The notes: a model not told the origin generated them from the letters alone. 64,000 nt of DNA from Chryseobacterium foetidum (GCF_025457425.1 NZ_JAMXIA010000001.1:3100001-3164000), one strand, 5' to 3'; counted from the first letter of the stretch, positions 43,802-53,311 are shown. Program-made: numbers and translations.

Positions 43802-45271
43802 ATGATCTTAATCGTAGATGATAATGAGAATAATCTTTTCTCTCTTAAAAAACTGTTGCAGTCACAGGACTTCCCTGTAGATACGGCATCTTCGGGAGAG
43901 GAAGCTCTTACCAAAGCTTTAAAAAAAACATACTCGCTTATCATCCTTGATGTTCAGATGCCTGATATGGACGGTTTTGAAGTAGCCGAAACTCTTTCAG
44001 GATACAGCAAAACAAAGGAAATTCCTATTATTTTTCTCTCTGCGGTCAATACCGATAAAAGATTCATTGCAAAAGGCTATGCCTCCGGTGGAATCGATTA
44101 CGTTACCAAGCCTGTTGATCCTGAAATTTTAATGCTCAAGGTGAAAACCTTTAATAATATTCAAGAGCAGAGTATGGCGCTCAAAAAAAATCAGCAGAGC
44201 CTTGAACTTGAAATTAAAGGCCGCCGGGAAATGCAGGTAAGCATGAAATCCCGAATCGACCACTTTCATCTGATGCTTGAAGCGCTGCCACAGATTGCTT
44301 TTACTTTAAACCAAAACGGAGACGTAGATTTCGTCAATAGAAAATGGTATGAGTATTCAGATAAAGAGACAGAATTTCCGGAAACCCACGTTGATGATGT
44401 GGATATCCCTGAAGAATCCGAGCGTTTCCGGAAAAAGAAAAAAGCTTTCGAGCTTGAAGCGAGAATAAAAAATCTGCAATCCGGTGAGTTTAGATATCAT
44501 TTGCTGAAAATGTCTCCGGTTTTGGAAGGTGAAGTGGTAAAAAACTGGGTCGGAACCTTTACGGATATTGAAGATCAGAAAAAAGTAGAAAAAGAAAAAG
44601 ATGAGTTTTTAAGTATCGCAAGTCATGAGCTTAAAACGCCGCTTACAAGCATTAAAGCCTATATTCAGCTGTTGGTAAGGAAACTGAAACTTGCACCGGA
44701 CTGTGCTGAATCAGGCTATCTCAATAGGACTCAGGATCAGATTGATAAACTCAATAATCTGATTACCGATCTTCTGGATGTATCTAAAATTGACAACGGG
44801 AAACTGAAAATCAACCGTCAGTCTGCCAATCTTGAAAACGTAATTCAGAATGCGATAGACACTATTATTCAGACGCATGATCATCTTGATTTAAAAATTG
44901 ACTGGCACGGGAAAAGACCGAGTCAGCCTTTTCTTTTTGATGCGGTGAGAGTAGAGCAGGTGATTATTAATTTTTTAACCAATGCTATAAAATATTCTCC
45001 GAAAAACAACCAGATTATCATCAGTACTTTTGCGGATGATGATGAAGTGAAAGTAAGCGTTACAGATTTTGGGATTGGTATTCCTGAATTTAAGCAGGAT
45101 GCGGTCTTCAAGAAATTTTACAGGGTTGAAGAATCTTCGGTGCAGTTTCAGGGCATGGGAATCGGGCTCTACATCTGTGCAGAGATTATCAAACAGCATC
45201 ACGGAAACATTGGTCTTTCGAGCATTGTAAATGAAGGTTCCACTTTTTATTTCACACTTCCTTTAAATTAA
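43802..45271 (+). CDS. Hybrid regulator: REC-PAS-histidine kinase
   Basis: 489-residue cytosolic protein with an N-terminal receiver. Residues 1-120 form the REC domain (ILIVDDNENN, phospho-acceptor in LIILDVQMPDMDGFE, Thr/Ser in FLSAV, Lys in VTKPV). A coiled linker follows (about 120-155), then a PAS domain (about 156-265). The HisKA motif is SIASHELKTPLTS (His about 280). The ATPase domain (about 370-489) has the N-box NFLTNAIKYSP and G-boxes DFGIGIP and GMGIGLYI. A receiver in front of a kinase means it can be switched by a phosphoryl group from another protein, probably the hybrid kinase encoded 3 bases downstream. Confidence 0.93.
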   Translation: MILIVDDNENNLFSLKKLLQSQDFPVDTASSGEEALTKALKKTYSLIILDVQMPDMDGFEVAETLSGYSKTKEIPIIFLSAVNTDKRFIAKGYASGGIDYVTKPVDPEILMLKVKTFNNIQEQSMALKKNQQSLELEIKGRREMQVSMKSRIDHFHLMLEALPQIAFTLNQNGDVDFVNRKWYEYSDKETEFPETHVDDVDIPEESERFRKKKKAFELEARIKNLQSGEFRYHLLKMSPVLEGEVVKNWVGTFTDIEDQKKVEKEKDEFLSIASHELKTPLTSIKAYIQLLVRKLKLAPDCAESGYLNRTQDQIDKLNNLITDLLDVSKIDNGKLKINRQSANLENVIQNAIDTIIQTHDHLDLKIDWHGKRPSQPFLFDAVRVEQVIINFLTNAIKYSPKNNQIIISTFADDDEVKVSVTDFGIGIPEFKQDAVFKKFYRVEESSVQFQGMGIGLYICAEIIKQHHGNIGLSSIVNEGSTFYFTLPLN

Positions 45272-45274
45272 TTT

Positions 45275-48200
45275 ATGGCTAAAAAATTCCTGAGAAATTT
45301 ACAATACGGCGTTGGTTTTTCACTTTTAGTATTGATTTTGAGCTCTGTAGCATCATTTTTCAGCTATCAGCGTCAGATCAACAACAGAGAAGAACTTTCA
45401 AAAAGCAAACGTGCCATCACCGCAATGAAAGACGTGATGATCGCACTTTTAGATGCTGAAACCGGTAACAGAGGTTATCAGCTCACAGGAAAATCAAATT
45501 TTCTTGAGCCCTATAATGCGAGCATTGCAGCTCTTCCCAAGGCAATGGAAAATGCCAATGAGCAGGAGGTTACAGATACCAGTCAGTTAAAAAGAATTGC
45601 TGCGCTGGAAGACAATGTCAACAACAGAATAAGCAAATTAAAATATTATGTAGACCGTCGAAAAACGGGTATCATGATGTCTGAAGCAGAAATGCTCTCG
45701 GGAAAAGTAGATATGGACAACTGCCGTAAAATCGTCAGGGAATTTGTACAGTACGAAGAAGGAGTTCTGGCCAGAAAAGACAGAAACCTCAATACATCTA
45801 CTACTACAACGATTATTTTTATTCTTTTCTCTACTTTCGCTGCGGTTGTGGTAACTATTTTCTTTTACTTTAAACTGAAAAATGATCTTTTAAGAAGAGA
45901 AAAACTTGAGCGTCAGCTGAAATCCAAAGATCATGAGATCTCCCGAAGAGTCAACGCCATTAAGGAAATTGCCAACAGGGTGGCACAGGGAGATTACAGC
46001 CAAAAGTCGTCAGATAATTCTCAGGACGATTTGGGTGACCTTGTAGAATCTCTCAACAACATGACAGATTCTCTTAAAAATTCGTTCGATGTCATCAATG
46101 CCAGCGACTGGCGACAAAAAGGCCTTGCTGCACTGAACGAATCTTTAGTTGGAAACAAAACCCTGAGGGATGTTTCTCAGGAGTCTTTGAAACAGTTAAT
46201 AGGATACGGAAACTGCATCAACGGTGCGATTTATTTGTTAGAGGACGGAGTTTTAAAACTTTCTCACGCTTTAGGTCTTGAGAAATCGATGAAACCGGTA
46301 TTCGAATCTGGAGAAGGCATGATTGGTCAGGCTTTTCTGAATAAAAAGGTTAAGGTTTTCAATGATTTAAATGAAGAAAATTTTACGGCTACTTTTGCCG
46401 GAACTGATTTGAAAATCAAAAGCATTGTTTTGCTGCCGATCATGTCGGGAAGGCAGATTTATGGTGTGATTGAGCTTTCGTCATCAGAAAATTTTAATGA
46501 AAATACTCTTCAGTATTTTACCGAAAGTGCAGGAAATATCGCTGTAGCCATCAACGCAGCAAGAGGCCGCGAAAAAGAACAGCGTCTTTTGGAGGAAACT
46601 CAGACGCAGGCAGAAGAATTACAGGTACAACATTCTGAACTTGAGTCTCTGAACACTGAACTGGAAGCCCAAACACAAAAACTTCAGGCTTCGGAAGAAG
46701 AATTAAAGGTTCAGCAGGAAGAATTAATGCAGATCAATGCCGAGCTGGAGGAGCGGTCAAGAAGTCTTGAAGAGAAAAATCATCTGATTGCCGAAAGAAA
46801 TATTGAAATTCAGAAAAAAGCTGAAGAATTGGCTTTAAGCACAAAATACAAATCTGAATTCTTGGCAAACATGTCCCACGAATTGAGAACTCCGTTAAAT
46901 TCCATCCTACTTCTGTCGAGGTTAATGGCTGAAAATTCTGAAGAAAATCTCAGTGAAGACCAGATAGAATCGGCGAAAGTGATTCAGAGTTCGGGAACGA
47001 GCCTTTTGGAACTGATTGACGAAATTCTTGATTTGGCCAAAATAGAATCCGGAAAAATGAGTCTTGAATATGTGTCTGTCAACTTGAACGAAGTAGCTCA
47101 GGACATGAAAAAGATGTTCCAGCCGCTCATTCGTGAGAAAGGTCTGGAATTTAATATTAATATTTCCGGTGAAGCCTCCAGTCAGATCGAAACAGACCGG
47201 ATGAGGCTCGATCAGGTGTTGAGAAATCTTCTTTCCAACGCATTAAAATTCACTTCTGAAGGACAGATAGATTTAGATATACTTCCGCATCAGCAAAGGA
47301 AAGATTTTATTATCTTTAAAGTTAAAGATTCAGGAATTGGAATTCCTAAAGATAAGCAGGCGGTTATTTTTGAAGCCTTCCAGCAGGCCGACGGCTCTAC
47401 CCGAAGAAAATTTGGAGGCACAGGACTTGGTCTTTCCATCAGCCGTGAAATTGCAAAACTTTTAGGCGGAGAACTGGTTCTTGAAAGTGAACCGGATTCA
47501 GGAAGTGAGTTCAGTTTAATCATTCCTGTGAAAAAATCAGGAAAAAATGTTCATCAGACCGTAGAAAAGGAGCTTTTGGATGTGATTCACACCGATGTTG
47601 AAGAGATTATCAATCTGGCTGAAGGTTCCTCTGATGCAGCAAAAGTTTTCACCCAGCCGGTACACATTATTCCTGACGAGATAGATGATGACCGGAACAA
47701 TATTAATGAAGACGATAAGGTAATTCTGATCGTTGAAGATGATACCAATTTTGCTAAGGCATTATTAAAATATTCAAGAAGAAACGGCTATAAAGCTGTG
47801 GCGGTTGTGCGTGGCGACCATGCTTTGGAGGCTGCTAAAAAATACAGACCTGTCGCTATTCTTCTGGACGTTCAGCTGCCTGTGATGGACGGCTGGCAGG
47901 CGATGGAAGCATTGAAATCTGATCCCGCGGTAAAAAATATTCCGGTGCACATGATGTCTGTTTTGCAGGTGAAGAAAGAAAGTCTGATGAAAGGTGCCAT
48001 TGATTTTATTTCAAAACCAGTCGCTTTGGATCAGATGTCTGAAGTTTTCAGAAAACTGGAAGATGCCTTAAAGAAATCCCCAAAAGTTTTAATTGTTGAG
48101 GAAAATGCAAAACATGCTTCGGCGTTGTCTTATTTCCTGAGCAATTTTAACATTTCACTTTCAGTAGAAAATAATGTGGAAGACAGTGTGAAGGCTTTAA

Positions 48201-48886
48201 CTCAAAATGACGCAGACTGTGTAATTTTAGATGTGGGAGCTTCCAAAGGCAATGAGTATCAGATTATCGAAGAAATTAAAAGCTACGAAGGTCTTGAAGA
48301 TCTTCCGATCATTATTTTTACCGAAAGAAGCATGTCTGCCGGTGAAGAACTGAAAATCAGAGAGTATGCAGATTCAATCGTGGTGAAAACTGCTCATTCT
48401 TATCAGAGAATTTTGGATGAAGTAGGGCTTTTCCTGCATTTGGTAAAAGAAAAAAATACTCAGGAAAATTATTCTTCAGGTAAAAATTTAGGGTCACTTT
48501 CAGAAGTTTTAAACGGAAAAAAAATACTGATTACCGATGACGACGCCCGAAATATCTTTTCGTTAAGCAAAGCTTTGGAAAAATATCAGGTGGAGGTTGT
48601 TGTTGCAATGGACGGTAAACAGGCATTGGAACAGATGGCAGTAAATGCCGATATAGACGTGGTTTTGATGGATATGATGATGCCTGAAATGGACGGTTAC
48701 GAAACCATCAGGCAAATCAGAAAAGATCATAAATATTCAAGGTTGCCGATAATTGCGGTGACGGCAAAATCTATGGCAGGTGACCGTCAGAAATGTATTG
48801 ATGCAGGTGCTTCAGACTATATTTCAAAACCTGTGGATCTTGATCAGTTATTGTCTCTTCTGAGGGTTTGGCTTTACGAAAATTAA
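45275..48886 (+). CDS. Membrane hybrid kinase: CHASE3-HAMP-GAF-HK-REC-REC-REC
   Basis: 1203 residues: TM1 (about 8-30), a CHASE3 periplasmic domain (about 35-175, with the DAETGNRGYQLTGKSNFLEPY motif), TM2 (about 176-198) and HAMP (about 200-265). A GAF domain follows (about 285-430), then a Glu/Gln-rich coiled coil (about 432-530), HisKA (FLANMSHELRTPLNS) and HATPase (about 640-755). Three receivers close the protein at about 812-930, 937-1055 and 1080-1200. Receivers 1 and 3 are canonical. Receiver 2 has EE instead of the DD pair and lacks the MPxMDG loop after the Asp (LDVGASKG). It is the presumed entry point of the cluster; the coiled coil is the likely target of CheR and CheB by inference. 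Confidence 0.93.
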   Translation: MAKKFLRNLQYGVGFSLLVLILSSVASFFSYQRQINNREELSKSKRAITAMKDVMIALLDAETGNRGYQLTGKSNFLEPYNASIAALPKAMENANEQEVTDTSQLKRIAALEDNVNNRISKLKYYVDRRKTGIMMSEAEMLSGKVDMDNCRKIVREFVQYEEGVLARKDRNLNTSTTTTIIFILFSTFAAVVVTIFFYFKLKNDLLRREKLERQLKSKDHEISRRVNAIKEIANRVAQGDYSQKSSDNSQDDLGDLVESLNNMTDSLKNSFDVINASDWRQKGLAALNESLVGNKTLRDVSQESLKQLIGYGNCINGAIYLLEDGVLKLSHALGLEKSMKPVFESGEGMIGQAFLNKKVKVFNDLNEENFTATFAGTDLKIKSIVLLPIMSGRQIYGVIELSSSENFNENTLQYFTESAGNIAVAINAARGREKEQRLLEETQTQAEELQVQHSELESLNTELEAQTQKLQASEEELKVQQEELMQINAELEERSRSLEEKNHLIAERNIEIQKKAEELALSTKYKSEFLANMSHELRTPLNSILLLSRLMAENSEENLSEDQIESAKVIQSSGTSLLELIDEILDLAKIESGKMSLEYVSVNLNEVAQDMKKMFQPLIREKGLEFNINISGEASSQIETDRMRLDQVLRNLLSNALKFTSEGQIDLDILPHQQRKDFIIFKVKDSGIGIPKDKQAVIFEAFQQADGSTRRKFGGTGLGLSISREIAKLLGGELVLESEPDSGSEFSLIIPVKKSGKNVHQTVEKELLDVIHTDVEEIINLAEGSSDAAKVFTQPVHIIPDEIDDDRNNINEDDKVILIVEDDTNFAKALLKYSRRNGYKAVAVVRGDHALEAAKKYRPVAILLDVQLPVMDGWQAMEALKSDPAVKNIPVHMMSVLQVKKESLMKGAIDFISKPVALDQMSEVFRKLEDALKKSPKVLIVEENAKHASALSYFLSNFNISLSVENNVEDSVKALTQNDADCVILDVGASKGNEYQIIEEIKSYEGLEDLPIIIFTERSMSAGEELKIREYADSIVVKTAHSYQRILDEVGLFLHLVKEKNTQENYSSGKNLGSLSEVLNGKKILITDDDARNIFSLSKALEKYQVEVVVAMDGKQALEQMAVNADIDVVLMDMMMPEMDGYETIRQIRKDHKYSRLPIIAVTAKSMAGDRQKCIDAGASDYISKPVDLDQLLSLLRVWLYEN

Positions 48887-48893
48887 TTTTAGG

Positions 48894-49259
48894 ATGAAGA
48901 AGAAAATCTTAATTGTAGACGACGATCCGCGAAATATTTTCGCTTTAAAATTAACTTTAAAATCAGAAGGGTTTGAGGTAATTTCTGCCTCAATGGCCGA
49001 TGAAGCTATCCGGATGATGATTCAGAATACAGATATCAAAGTTGTGCTGATGGATATGATGATGCCGGAAATAGACGGTTATCAGGCGATGGATATCATT
49101 TCTCAAAATCCGGATATAGCAAAAATTCCTGTCATTGCCGTAACCGCTCAGGCGATGACGGGAGACCGTGAAAAATGTCTGGATGCAGGTGCAAAAGACT
49201 ATATCACAAAACCGATTAACGTGGAACTTCTATTAAAAGCAATTCAAAATATAGCCTGA
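48894..49259 (+). CDS. Single-domain response regulator
   Basis: 121 residues, one receiver domain only (KILIVDDDPRN, Asp in VVLMDMMMPEIDGY, Thr in AVTAQ, Lys in ITKPI). It is very like receiver 3 of the preceding hybrid kinase, suggesting the domain was duplicated. It could shuttle phosphate or act on the receiver-less CheB homologue. Its TGA stop overlaps the next ATG (ATG/TGATG). Confidence 0.92.
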   Translation: MKKKILIVDDDPRNIFALKLTLKSEGFEVISASMADEAIRMMIQNTDIKVVLMDMMMPEIDGYQAMDIISQNPDIAKIPVIAVTAQAMTGDREKCLDAGAKDYITKPINVELLLKAIQNIA

Positions 49260-50089
49260 TGCTGGAGCCGAGTATTGTAAAAGACGAAGAAGTAGAATAT
49301 CTCATCAGGGATGTTTACGATCTTTACGGCTACGATTTTTCAAGATACAGCCGTGCATCTTTCAAGAGAAGGGTCAACAGACTGTGTCTTATTGATAAGT
49401 TTACCAGCTTTGCAGAACTTCGCTACACCATCATCACCGAACCCGATTATCTGAAACGTTTTGTGGAAGAAATCACAGTGAACGTCACAGAAATGTTTCG
49501 TGATCCTTTGTTTTTTAAAGAAATCCGAGAGCAGATTTTACCGCATTTAGGAACTTTTCCACTCATCAGAATCTGGGTGGCGGGTTGTTCAACAGGTGAG
49601 GAGGCTTATTCAATGGCGATTTTGCTTAAAGAAGCAGGCTTGTATGATAAATGTTTAATTTACGGCACAGATTTAAATCCTTCCGTTCTGGAGCAGGCAA
49701 GGTCAGGCGTTTTTCCGATACAGCAGATGAAGCAGTACTCAGAAAATTACATACTTTCCGGAGGAAAAAAGGATTTTTCTGAATATTACACAGCCAACTA
49801 CGACAGTGTACAGTTTGACAAAAGCCTTCAGAAAAAACTCATTTTGTCGACACATAATCTGGTTTCAGACAGTTCATTCAACAGTTTCCAGTTGATTATC
49901 TGCAGAAATGTGCTGATTTATTTTGAAAAAGATCTTCAGGAAAGAGTTTTTAAACTTTTTGATGACAGTTTAGAGAATTTGGGCTATCTTGCTTTAGGTT
50001 CAAAAGAAACATTGAGGTTTTCAAATCTTAAAAAATCTTACGAAACCGTGAGCGAACAGAAAATCTGGAAGAAAACAGAACATCAGTAA
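49259..50089 (+). CDS. CheR-type protein-glutamate methyltransferase
   Basis: 276 residues. N-terminal helical domain (about 1-80, YGYDFSRYSRASFKRRV, the CheR_N pattern), then the methyltransferase domain with ITVNVTEMFRDPLFF, the SAM-binding IRIWVAGCSTGEEAYSMAI, YGTDLNPSVLEQARSGVF and IICRNVLIYF. These transfer a methyl group from SAM to glutamate side chains, usually of chemoreceptors. No chemoreceptor is encoded in the window. Confidence 0.93.
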   Translation: MLEPSIVKDEEVEYLIRDVYDLYGYDFSRYSRASFKRRVNRLCLIDKFTSFAELRYTIITEPDYLKRFVEEITVNVTEMFRDPLFFKEIREQILPHLGTFPLIRIWVAGCSTGEEAYSMAILLKEAGLYDKCLIYGTDLNPSVLEQARSGVFPIQQMKQYSENYILSGGKKDFSEYYTANYDSVQFDKSLQKKLILSTHNLVSDSSFNSFQLIICRNVLIYFEKDLQERVFKLFDDSLENLGYLALGSKETLRFSNLKKSYETVSEQKIWKKTEHQ

Positions 50090-50090
50090 A

Positions 50091-50672
50091 ATGGAACAGA
50101 GCATACACAGTGATTACGGGTTGGTACTTATCGGCGGATCTGCCGGAAGCCTTCATGTAATTATGGAAATGCTTAAAAATATACACTTCAGTTTAAATTT
50201 CCCTGTAGTAATCGTGGTTCACAGGAAACCATATTCTACGAGTGTGCTTCCGGTTTTGCTGCAGCAGTTTACAGAGATTGAAGTTATAGAAATTGAAGAT
50301 AAAACAGATCTTCTGCCCAACAGAATTTATATTGCGCCGGCAGATTATCACCTGCTTTTTGAAGATACAAAAACCGTATCTTTAGACAGTTCAGAAAAGA
50401 TGAATTATTCGCGCCCGTCAATTGATGTTACCTTCAGATCTGCGGCGGAAATTTTTGGTTTAAATCTTGTAACTGTGCTTCTTTCAGGAGCCAATTCTGA
50501 TGGTACGGAAGGTTTAAAATATGTAAAAACAAACGGTGGGAAAATCTGGATTCAGAACCCTGAGACCGCCGAAGTGGATTATATGCCCAGGATGGCATTG
50601 GAACAGGTAGATTATGACCTTGTTTTCAACCCAAATGAGCTGGCAGAATTATTGAGAAATTTGAAAAGATAA
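50091..50672 (+). CDS. CheB-type methylesterase without receiver domain
   Basis: 193 residues consisting only of the catalytic domain. Triad: Ser in LIGGSAGSL, His in VVHRKPYST, Asp in LSGANSDGTEGL. It normally removes the methyl groups CheR adds, and in chemotaxis it carries an N-terminal receiver that activates it. Here the receiver is absent, and two free receivers lie on either side (48894 and 50700). It begins 1 base after the cheR-like stop. Confidence 0.92.
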   Translation: MEQSIHSDYGLVLIGGSAGSLHVIMEMLKNIHFSLNFPVVIVVHRKPYSTSVLPVLLQQFTEIEVIEIEDKTDLLPNRIYIAPADYHLLFEDTKTVSLDSSEKMNYSRPSIDVTFRSAAEIFGLNLVTVLLSGANSDGTEGLKYVKTNGGKIWIQNPETAEVDYMPRMALEQVDYDLVFNPNELAELLRNLKR

Positions 50673-50699
50673 ATATTAATTAGTAAGTTTTTAGAGTAA

Positions 50700-51062
50700 A
50701 TGAACAAAAAGAAGATCTTAATTTTTGATGATGACACCACAATTCTGGAGGTAGTCACCATTATTTTTGAGGAAAACGGTTACGATGTCGAGATTTCCGA
50801 AACTTCGCACGACATCCTCGAAAGGGTAGAGAGTTTTCGTCCCGATCTTATTTTGATGGACAACTGGATACCCAATATCGGTGGTGTGGAAGCTACAAAA
50901 AAATTAAAAAATCATGCTGATTTCAGATCAATACCGGTAATCTACGTAACGGCCAATAACGATATTGCCAAGCTTGCCAAAGAAGCCGGTGCAGATGATT
51001 TTGTAGCCAAACCTTTCAACCTTGATGATATCGAGGAGAAAGTGGCAAAATATCTTCAGTAA
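50700..51062 (+). CDS. Single-domain response regulator, last gene of the cluster
   Basis: 120 residues, one receiver (KILIFDDDTTI, Asp in LILMDNWIPNIGG, Thr in YVTAN, Lys in VAKPF). No output domain. It differs from the 48894 regulator in its loops. A terminator follows at 51085-51121. Confidence 0.92.
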   Translation: MNKKKILIFDDDTTILEVVTIIFEENGYDVEISETSHDILERVESFRPDLILMDNWIPNIGGVEATKKLKNHADFRSIPVIYVTANNDIAKLAKEAGADDFVAKPFNLDDIEEKVAKYLQ

Positions 51063-51084
51063 ATTATAATGTGTAAAGACATTG

Positions 51085-51121
51085 CAAAAATCCTTTCAAA
51101 ATAAGTTTAAAAGGATTTTTG
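51085..51121. terminator. Terminator after the kinase-CheR-CheB cluster
   Basis: Perfect 12-bp stem (CAAAAATCCTTT at 51085-51096, AAAGGATTTTTG at 51110-51121) with T-rich sequence after it. It is also in place to stop the convergent receptor gene. Confidence 0.88.
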
Positions 51122-51160
51122 TTTTGTCGGTTATTTGCATTTCAGTCAAACCAGAAATTC

Positions 51161-53311
51161 TTATTTTCCGCCGCCGCTGTTTTTCTCAACATCGGTTTTG
51201 GTGTTTTCCTTTACTTTCTGATTTCCGAAACGTTTCACAAATGTAAGTGATACGCCGTGCCAGTCTGATTTGGTAGTATTTCTGTTGCTCCCGATTTGGC
51301 TGAAGGTCGTAGAGTCAAAATTCGGTCTTGCAAAAATATTCATCAGCTGTAAACTGACTTCCATCTGCGTTTTCGGGAAGATTTTTGTGGCTGAAATATT
51401 GTGAAAAACATTCGTCACATTCGCAACAGAATTACCGCTGTTTTGGTTCGAAACTTCTACCCAAGCGCTGAGGTTGATATTTTTATTCCATAAATTGGTG
51501 TAAGTAAGGTTGGTCGAACCAGACCAGAAACTCAGATAATTTGCTGCTTTCAGGTCATTTCTTGCATTAAAATCGCTGTTGTCAACATAGTTCCATCCAA
51601 AACCAAGGTTTACGGTAAGTTTATTTTTCAAAAAAGTCTGATTGGTATTGGCGTAAAGGTTATACTTGTGAACTTTCCCTAAGAAATTGGTAGGTTCAGA
51701 GATTATTCTATCGCCTTCTGTTACGTAAGCCTGCCAGTAATCCTGCTTGATAAAAGAGTATCGGGCAGAAAGAAAGTATTTTTTCAGAAATCCAAACTTC
51801 ATATAAAGTCTGTCGCTCGGGTTCGGCAGGAGATTGATGTTTCCTCTTGTGAAAAAACCGTCGGTTGCAGGCTGCAGAAAAGGGTTGAATTCCGCATACC
51901 AGGGTCTCCACAGATTTCTGTTGTAGGTTAAGCTTATGTCGTATTTGTCTGAAAATGAGTATTTAACCAAAAAATTCGGCAGAAAAGTTCCGTAAGAATC
52001 TCTTCTCGAAGTTCCCGCAACATCCTGACGGAGCTTAAAATCGATGTATTCATATCTCACACCAATTCTCGTCTCCAGTTTCTTAAAAAATGTTTTAGAA
52101 TAATTCGCGTACAGAGAGTTGATATTGTCTTCATAATGAAATACATCCCTTGTGCTTAAACCGTCGGGCAGACTTCCGTAAAGTGTGTTGGGAATTACGT
52201 TGTTGTTAAAATCCATCTTACCTCCGATTTCAAAATTCCCGCCTTCCTTTCCGAGGGGTTGCGTGTAATCTATTTTAAGGTAATAATTTCGGTTTTCAAT
52301 ATCAGAAATTCCGCCGATTTCATCAATTACAGTATTGTTTGTAAACGCTGTATTTCTCAGAAAATAACTTTCTTCAGATTGCCCGTTGTAGTTGCTTCCG
52401 AGATTGATGTCGAGAATTCTGTTTTTCTCTTTATCATAATATTTGTAGAATACGTTGCTCCCCAAAGTCCGATTCATGCTGTTAGAACTCTGGCTCTGAT
52501 TTCTCAGAAAATTAAAATTCCCGTTTACAGACTGCGTAGATTCAAGCTCTGAAGTATTGTCGCCTTTGCCCTGATAATATTCCAGAATGACACCTACAGT
52601 ATTTTTATCGTTGATTTCATATTCTGAAGTCGAAGATAAAGAAGGATTTTTTCCGCGGTAGATATTTTGAGTAGTCCCTTGGGTTACATTGTTGTTTTCA
52701 TAGATTGTATTCACAAAAGAGCTTCCCTGCACCCAAGTATTGTCGCTGTAGCTTCCCACCAACGTCTGCGTGAAACTTTTTCTGTGATAATTCAGATTGA
52801 AATTGGTGTACTGTGAGTTTTGCGTATTCTGTCTGTTATTCAGGGTTACGCTTCCTTTCAGCCCTTCATCGTCCCGCTTTTTCAGAACGATGTTGATTAC
52901 AGAACCGGTCGCATCATACCTTGCAGAAGGGCTCGTTATCACTTCAATTTTCATCAGATTGTCTGCGGGAATGGTCTTCAGATATTCTTTAAGCTCCTTT
53001 CCGGTAAAAACAGATTTTCTGTCGTTGATGTAAACGGTTACAGATTCACCTTCGGCTTTCAGTGCGTCGTTGTTGTCAATACTCACCAGCGGGGTCATTC
53101 TCAGAACATCCCACGTCGTATTTCCGGCGAGAATTGAGCTGTTGGCAACATTAAAAACCGTACGGTCCACTTTAGATTCCACAGTCGGTTTTTTAGCGAC
53201 AAAAGTAACTTCTTTTATTTCACTTACTTTGGCATCTGCACTGTCTATTTGTTCCTGAGAAAATGCAAGAGTTCCTATCAATAAAGCAATCGGTGCTAAT
53301 ATTTTTTTCAT
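51161..53311 (-). CDS. TonB-dependent receptor of the outer-membrane beta-barrel (OMP_b-brl_3) family
   Basis: 716 residues from the ATG at 53311 (MKKILAPIALLIGTLAFS; an in-frame ATG 10 codons upstream would spoil the signal peptide). Plug domain at about 40-140 (VFNVANSSILAGNTTWDVLRMTPLVSID, ITSPSARYDATGSVINIVLKKR), followed by a barrel. The protein belongs to the group without a SusD partner. Its substrate is unknown; no metal or siderophore gene is adjacent. Confidence 0.9.
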   Translation of the reverse strand: MKKILAPIALLIGTLAFSQEQIDSADAKVSEIKEVTFVAKKPTVESKVDRTVFNVANSSILAGNTTWDVLRMTPLVSIDNNDALKAEGESVTVYINDRKSVFTGKELKEYLKTIPADNLMKIEVITSPSARYDATGSVINIVLKKRDDEGLKGSVTLNNRQNTQNSQYTNFNLNYHRKSFTQTLVGSYSDNTWVQGSSFVNTIYENNNVTQGTTQNIYRGKNPSLSSTSEYEINDKNTVGVILEYYQGKGDNTSELESTQSVNGNFNFLRNQSQSSNSMNRTLGSNVFYKYYDKEKNRILDINLGSNYNGQSEESYFLRNTAFTNNTVIDEIGGISDIENRNYYLKIDYTQPLGKEGGNFEIGGKMDFNNNVIPNTLYGSLPDGLSTRDVFHYEDNINSLYANYSKTFFKKLETRIGVRYEYIDFKLRQDVAGTSRRDSYGTFLPNFLVKYSFSDKYDISLTYNRNLWRPWYAEFNPFLQPATDGFFTRGNINLLPNPSDRLYMKFGFLKKYFLSARYSFIKQDYWQAYVTEGDRIISEPTNFLGKVHKYNLYANTNQTFLKNKLTVNLGFGWNYVDNSDFNARNDLKAANYLSFWSGSTNLTYTNLWNKNINLSAWVEVSNQNSGNSVANVTNVFHNISATKIFPKTQMEVSLQLMNIFARPNFDSTTFSQIGSNRNTTKSDWHGVSLTFVKRFGNQKVKENTKTDVEKNSGGGK

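Noticed and set aside
43802..51062. Reading the cluster as a flagellar chemotaxis operon
   Set aside because: There is no CheA, CheW, MCP or motility gene in it, and the organism type is non-flagellated.
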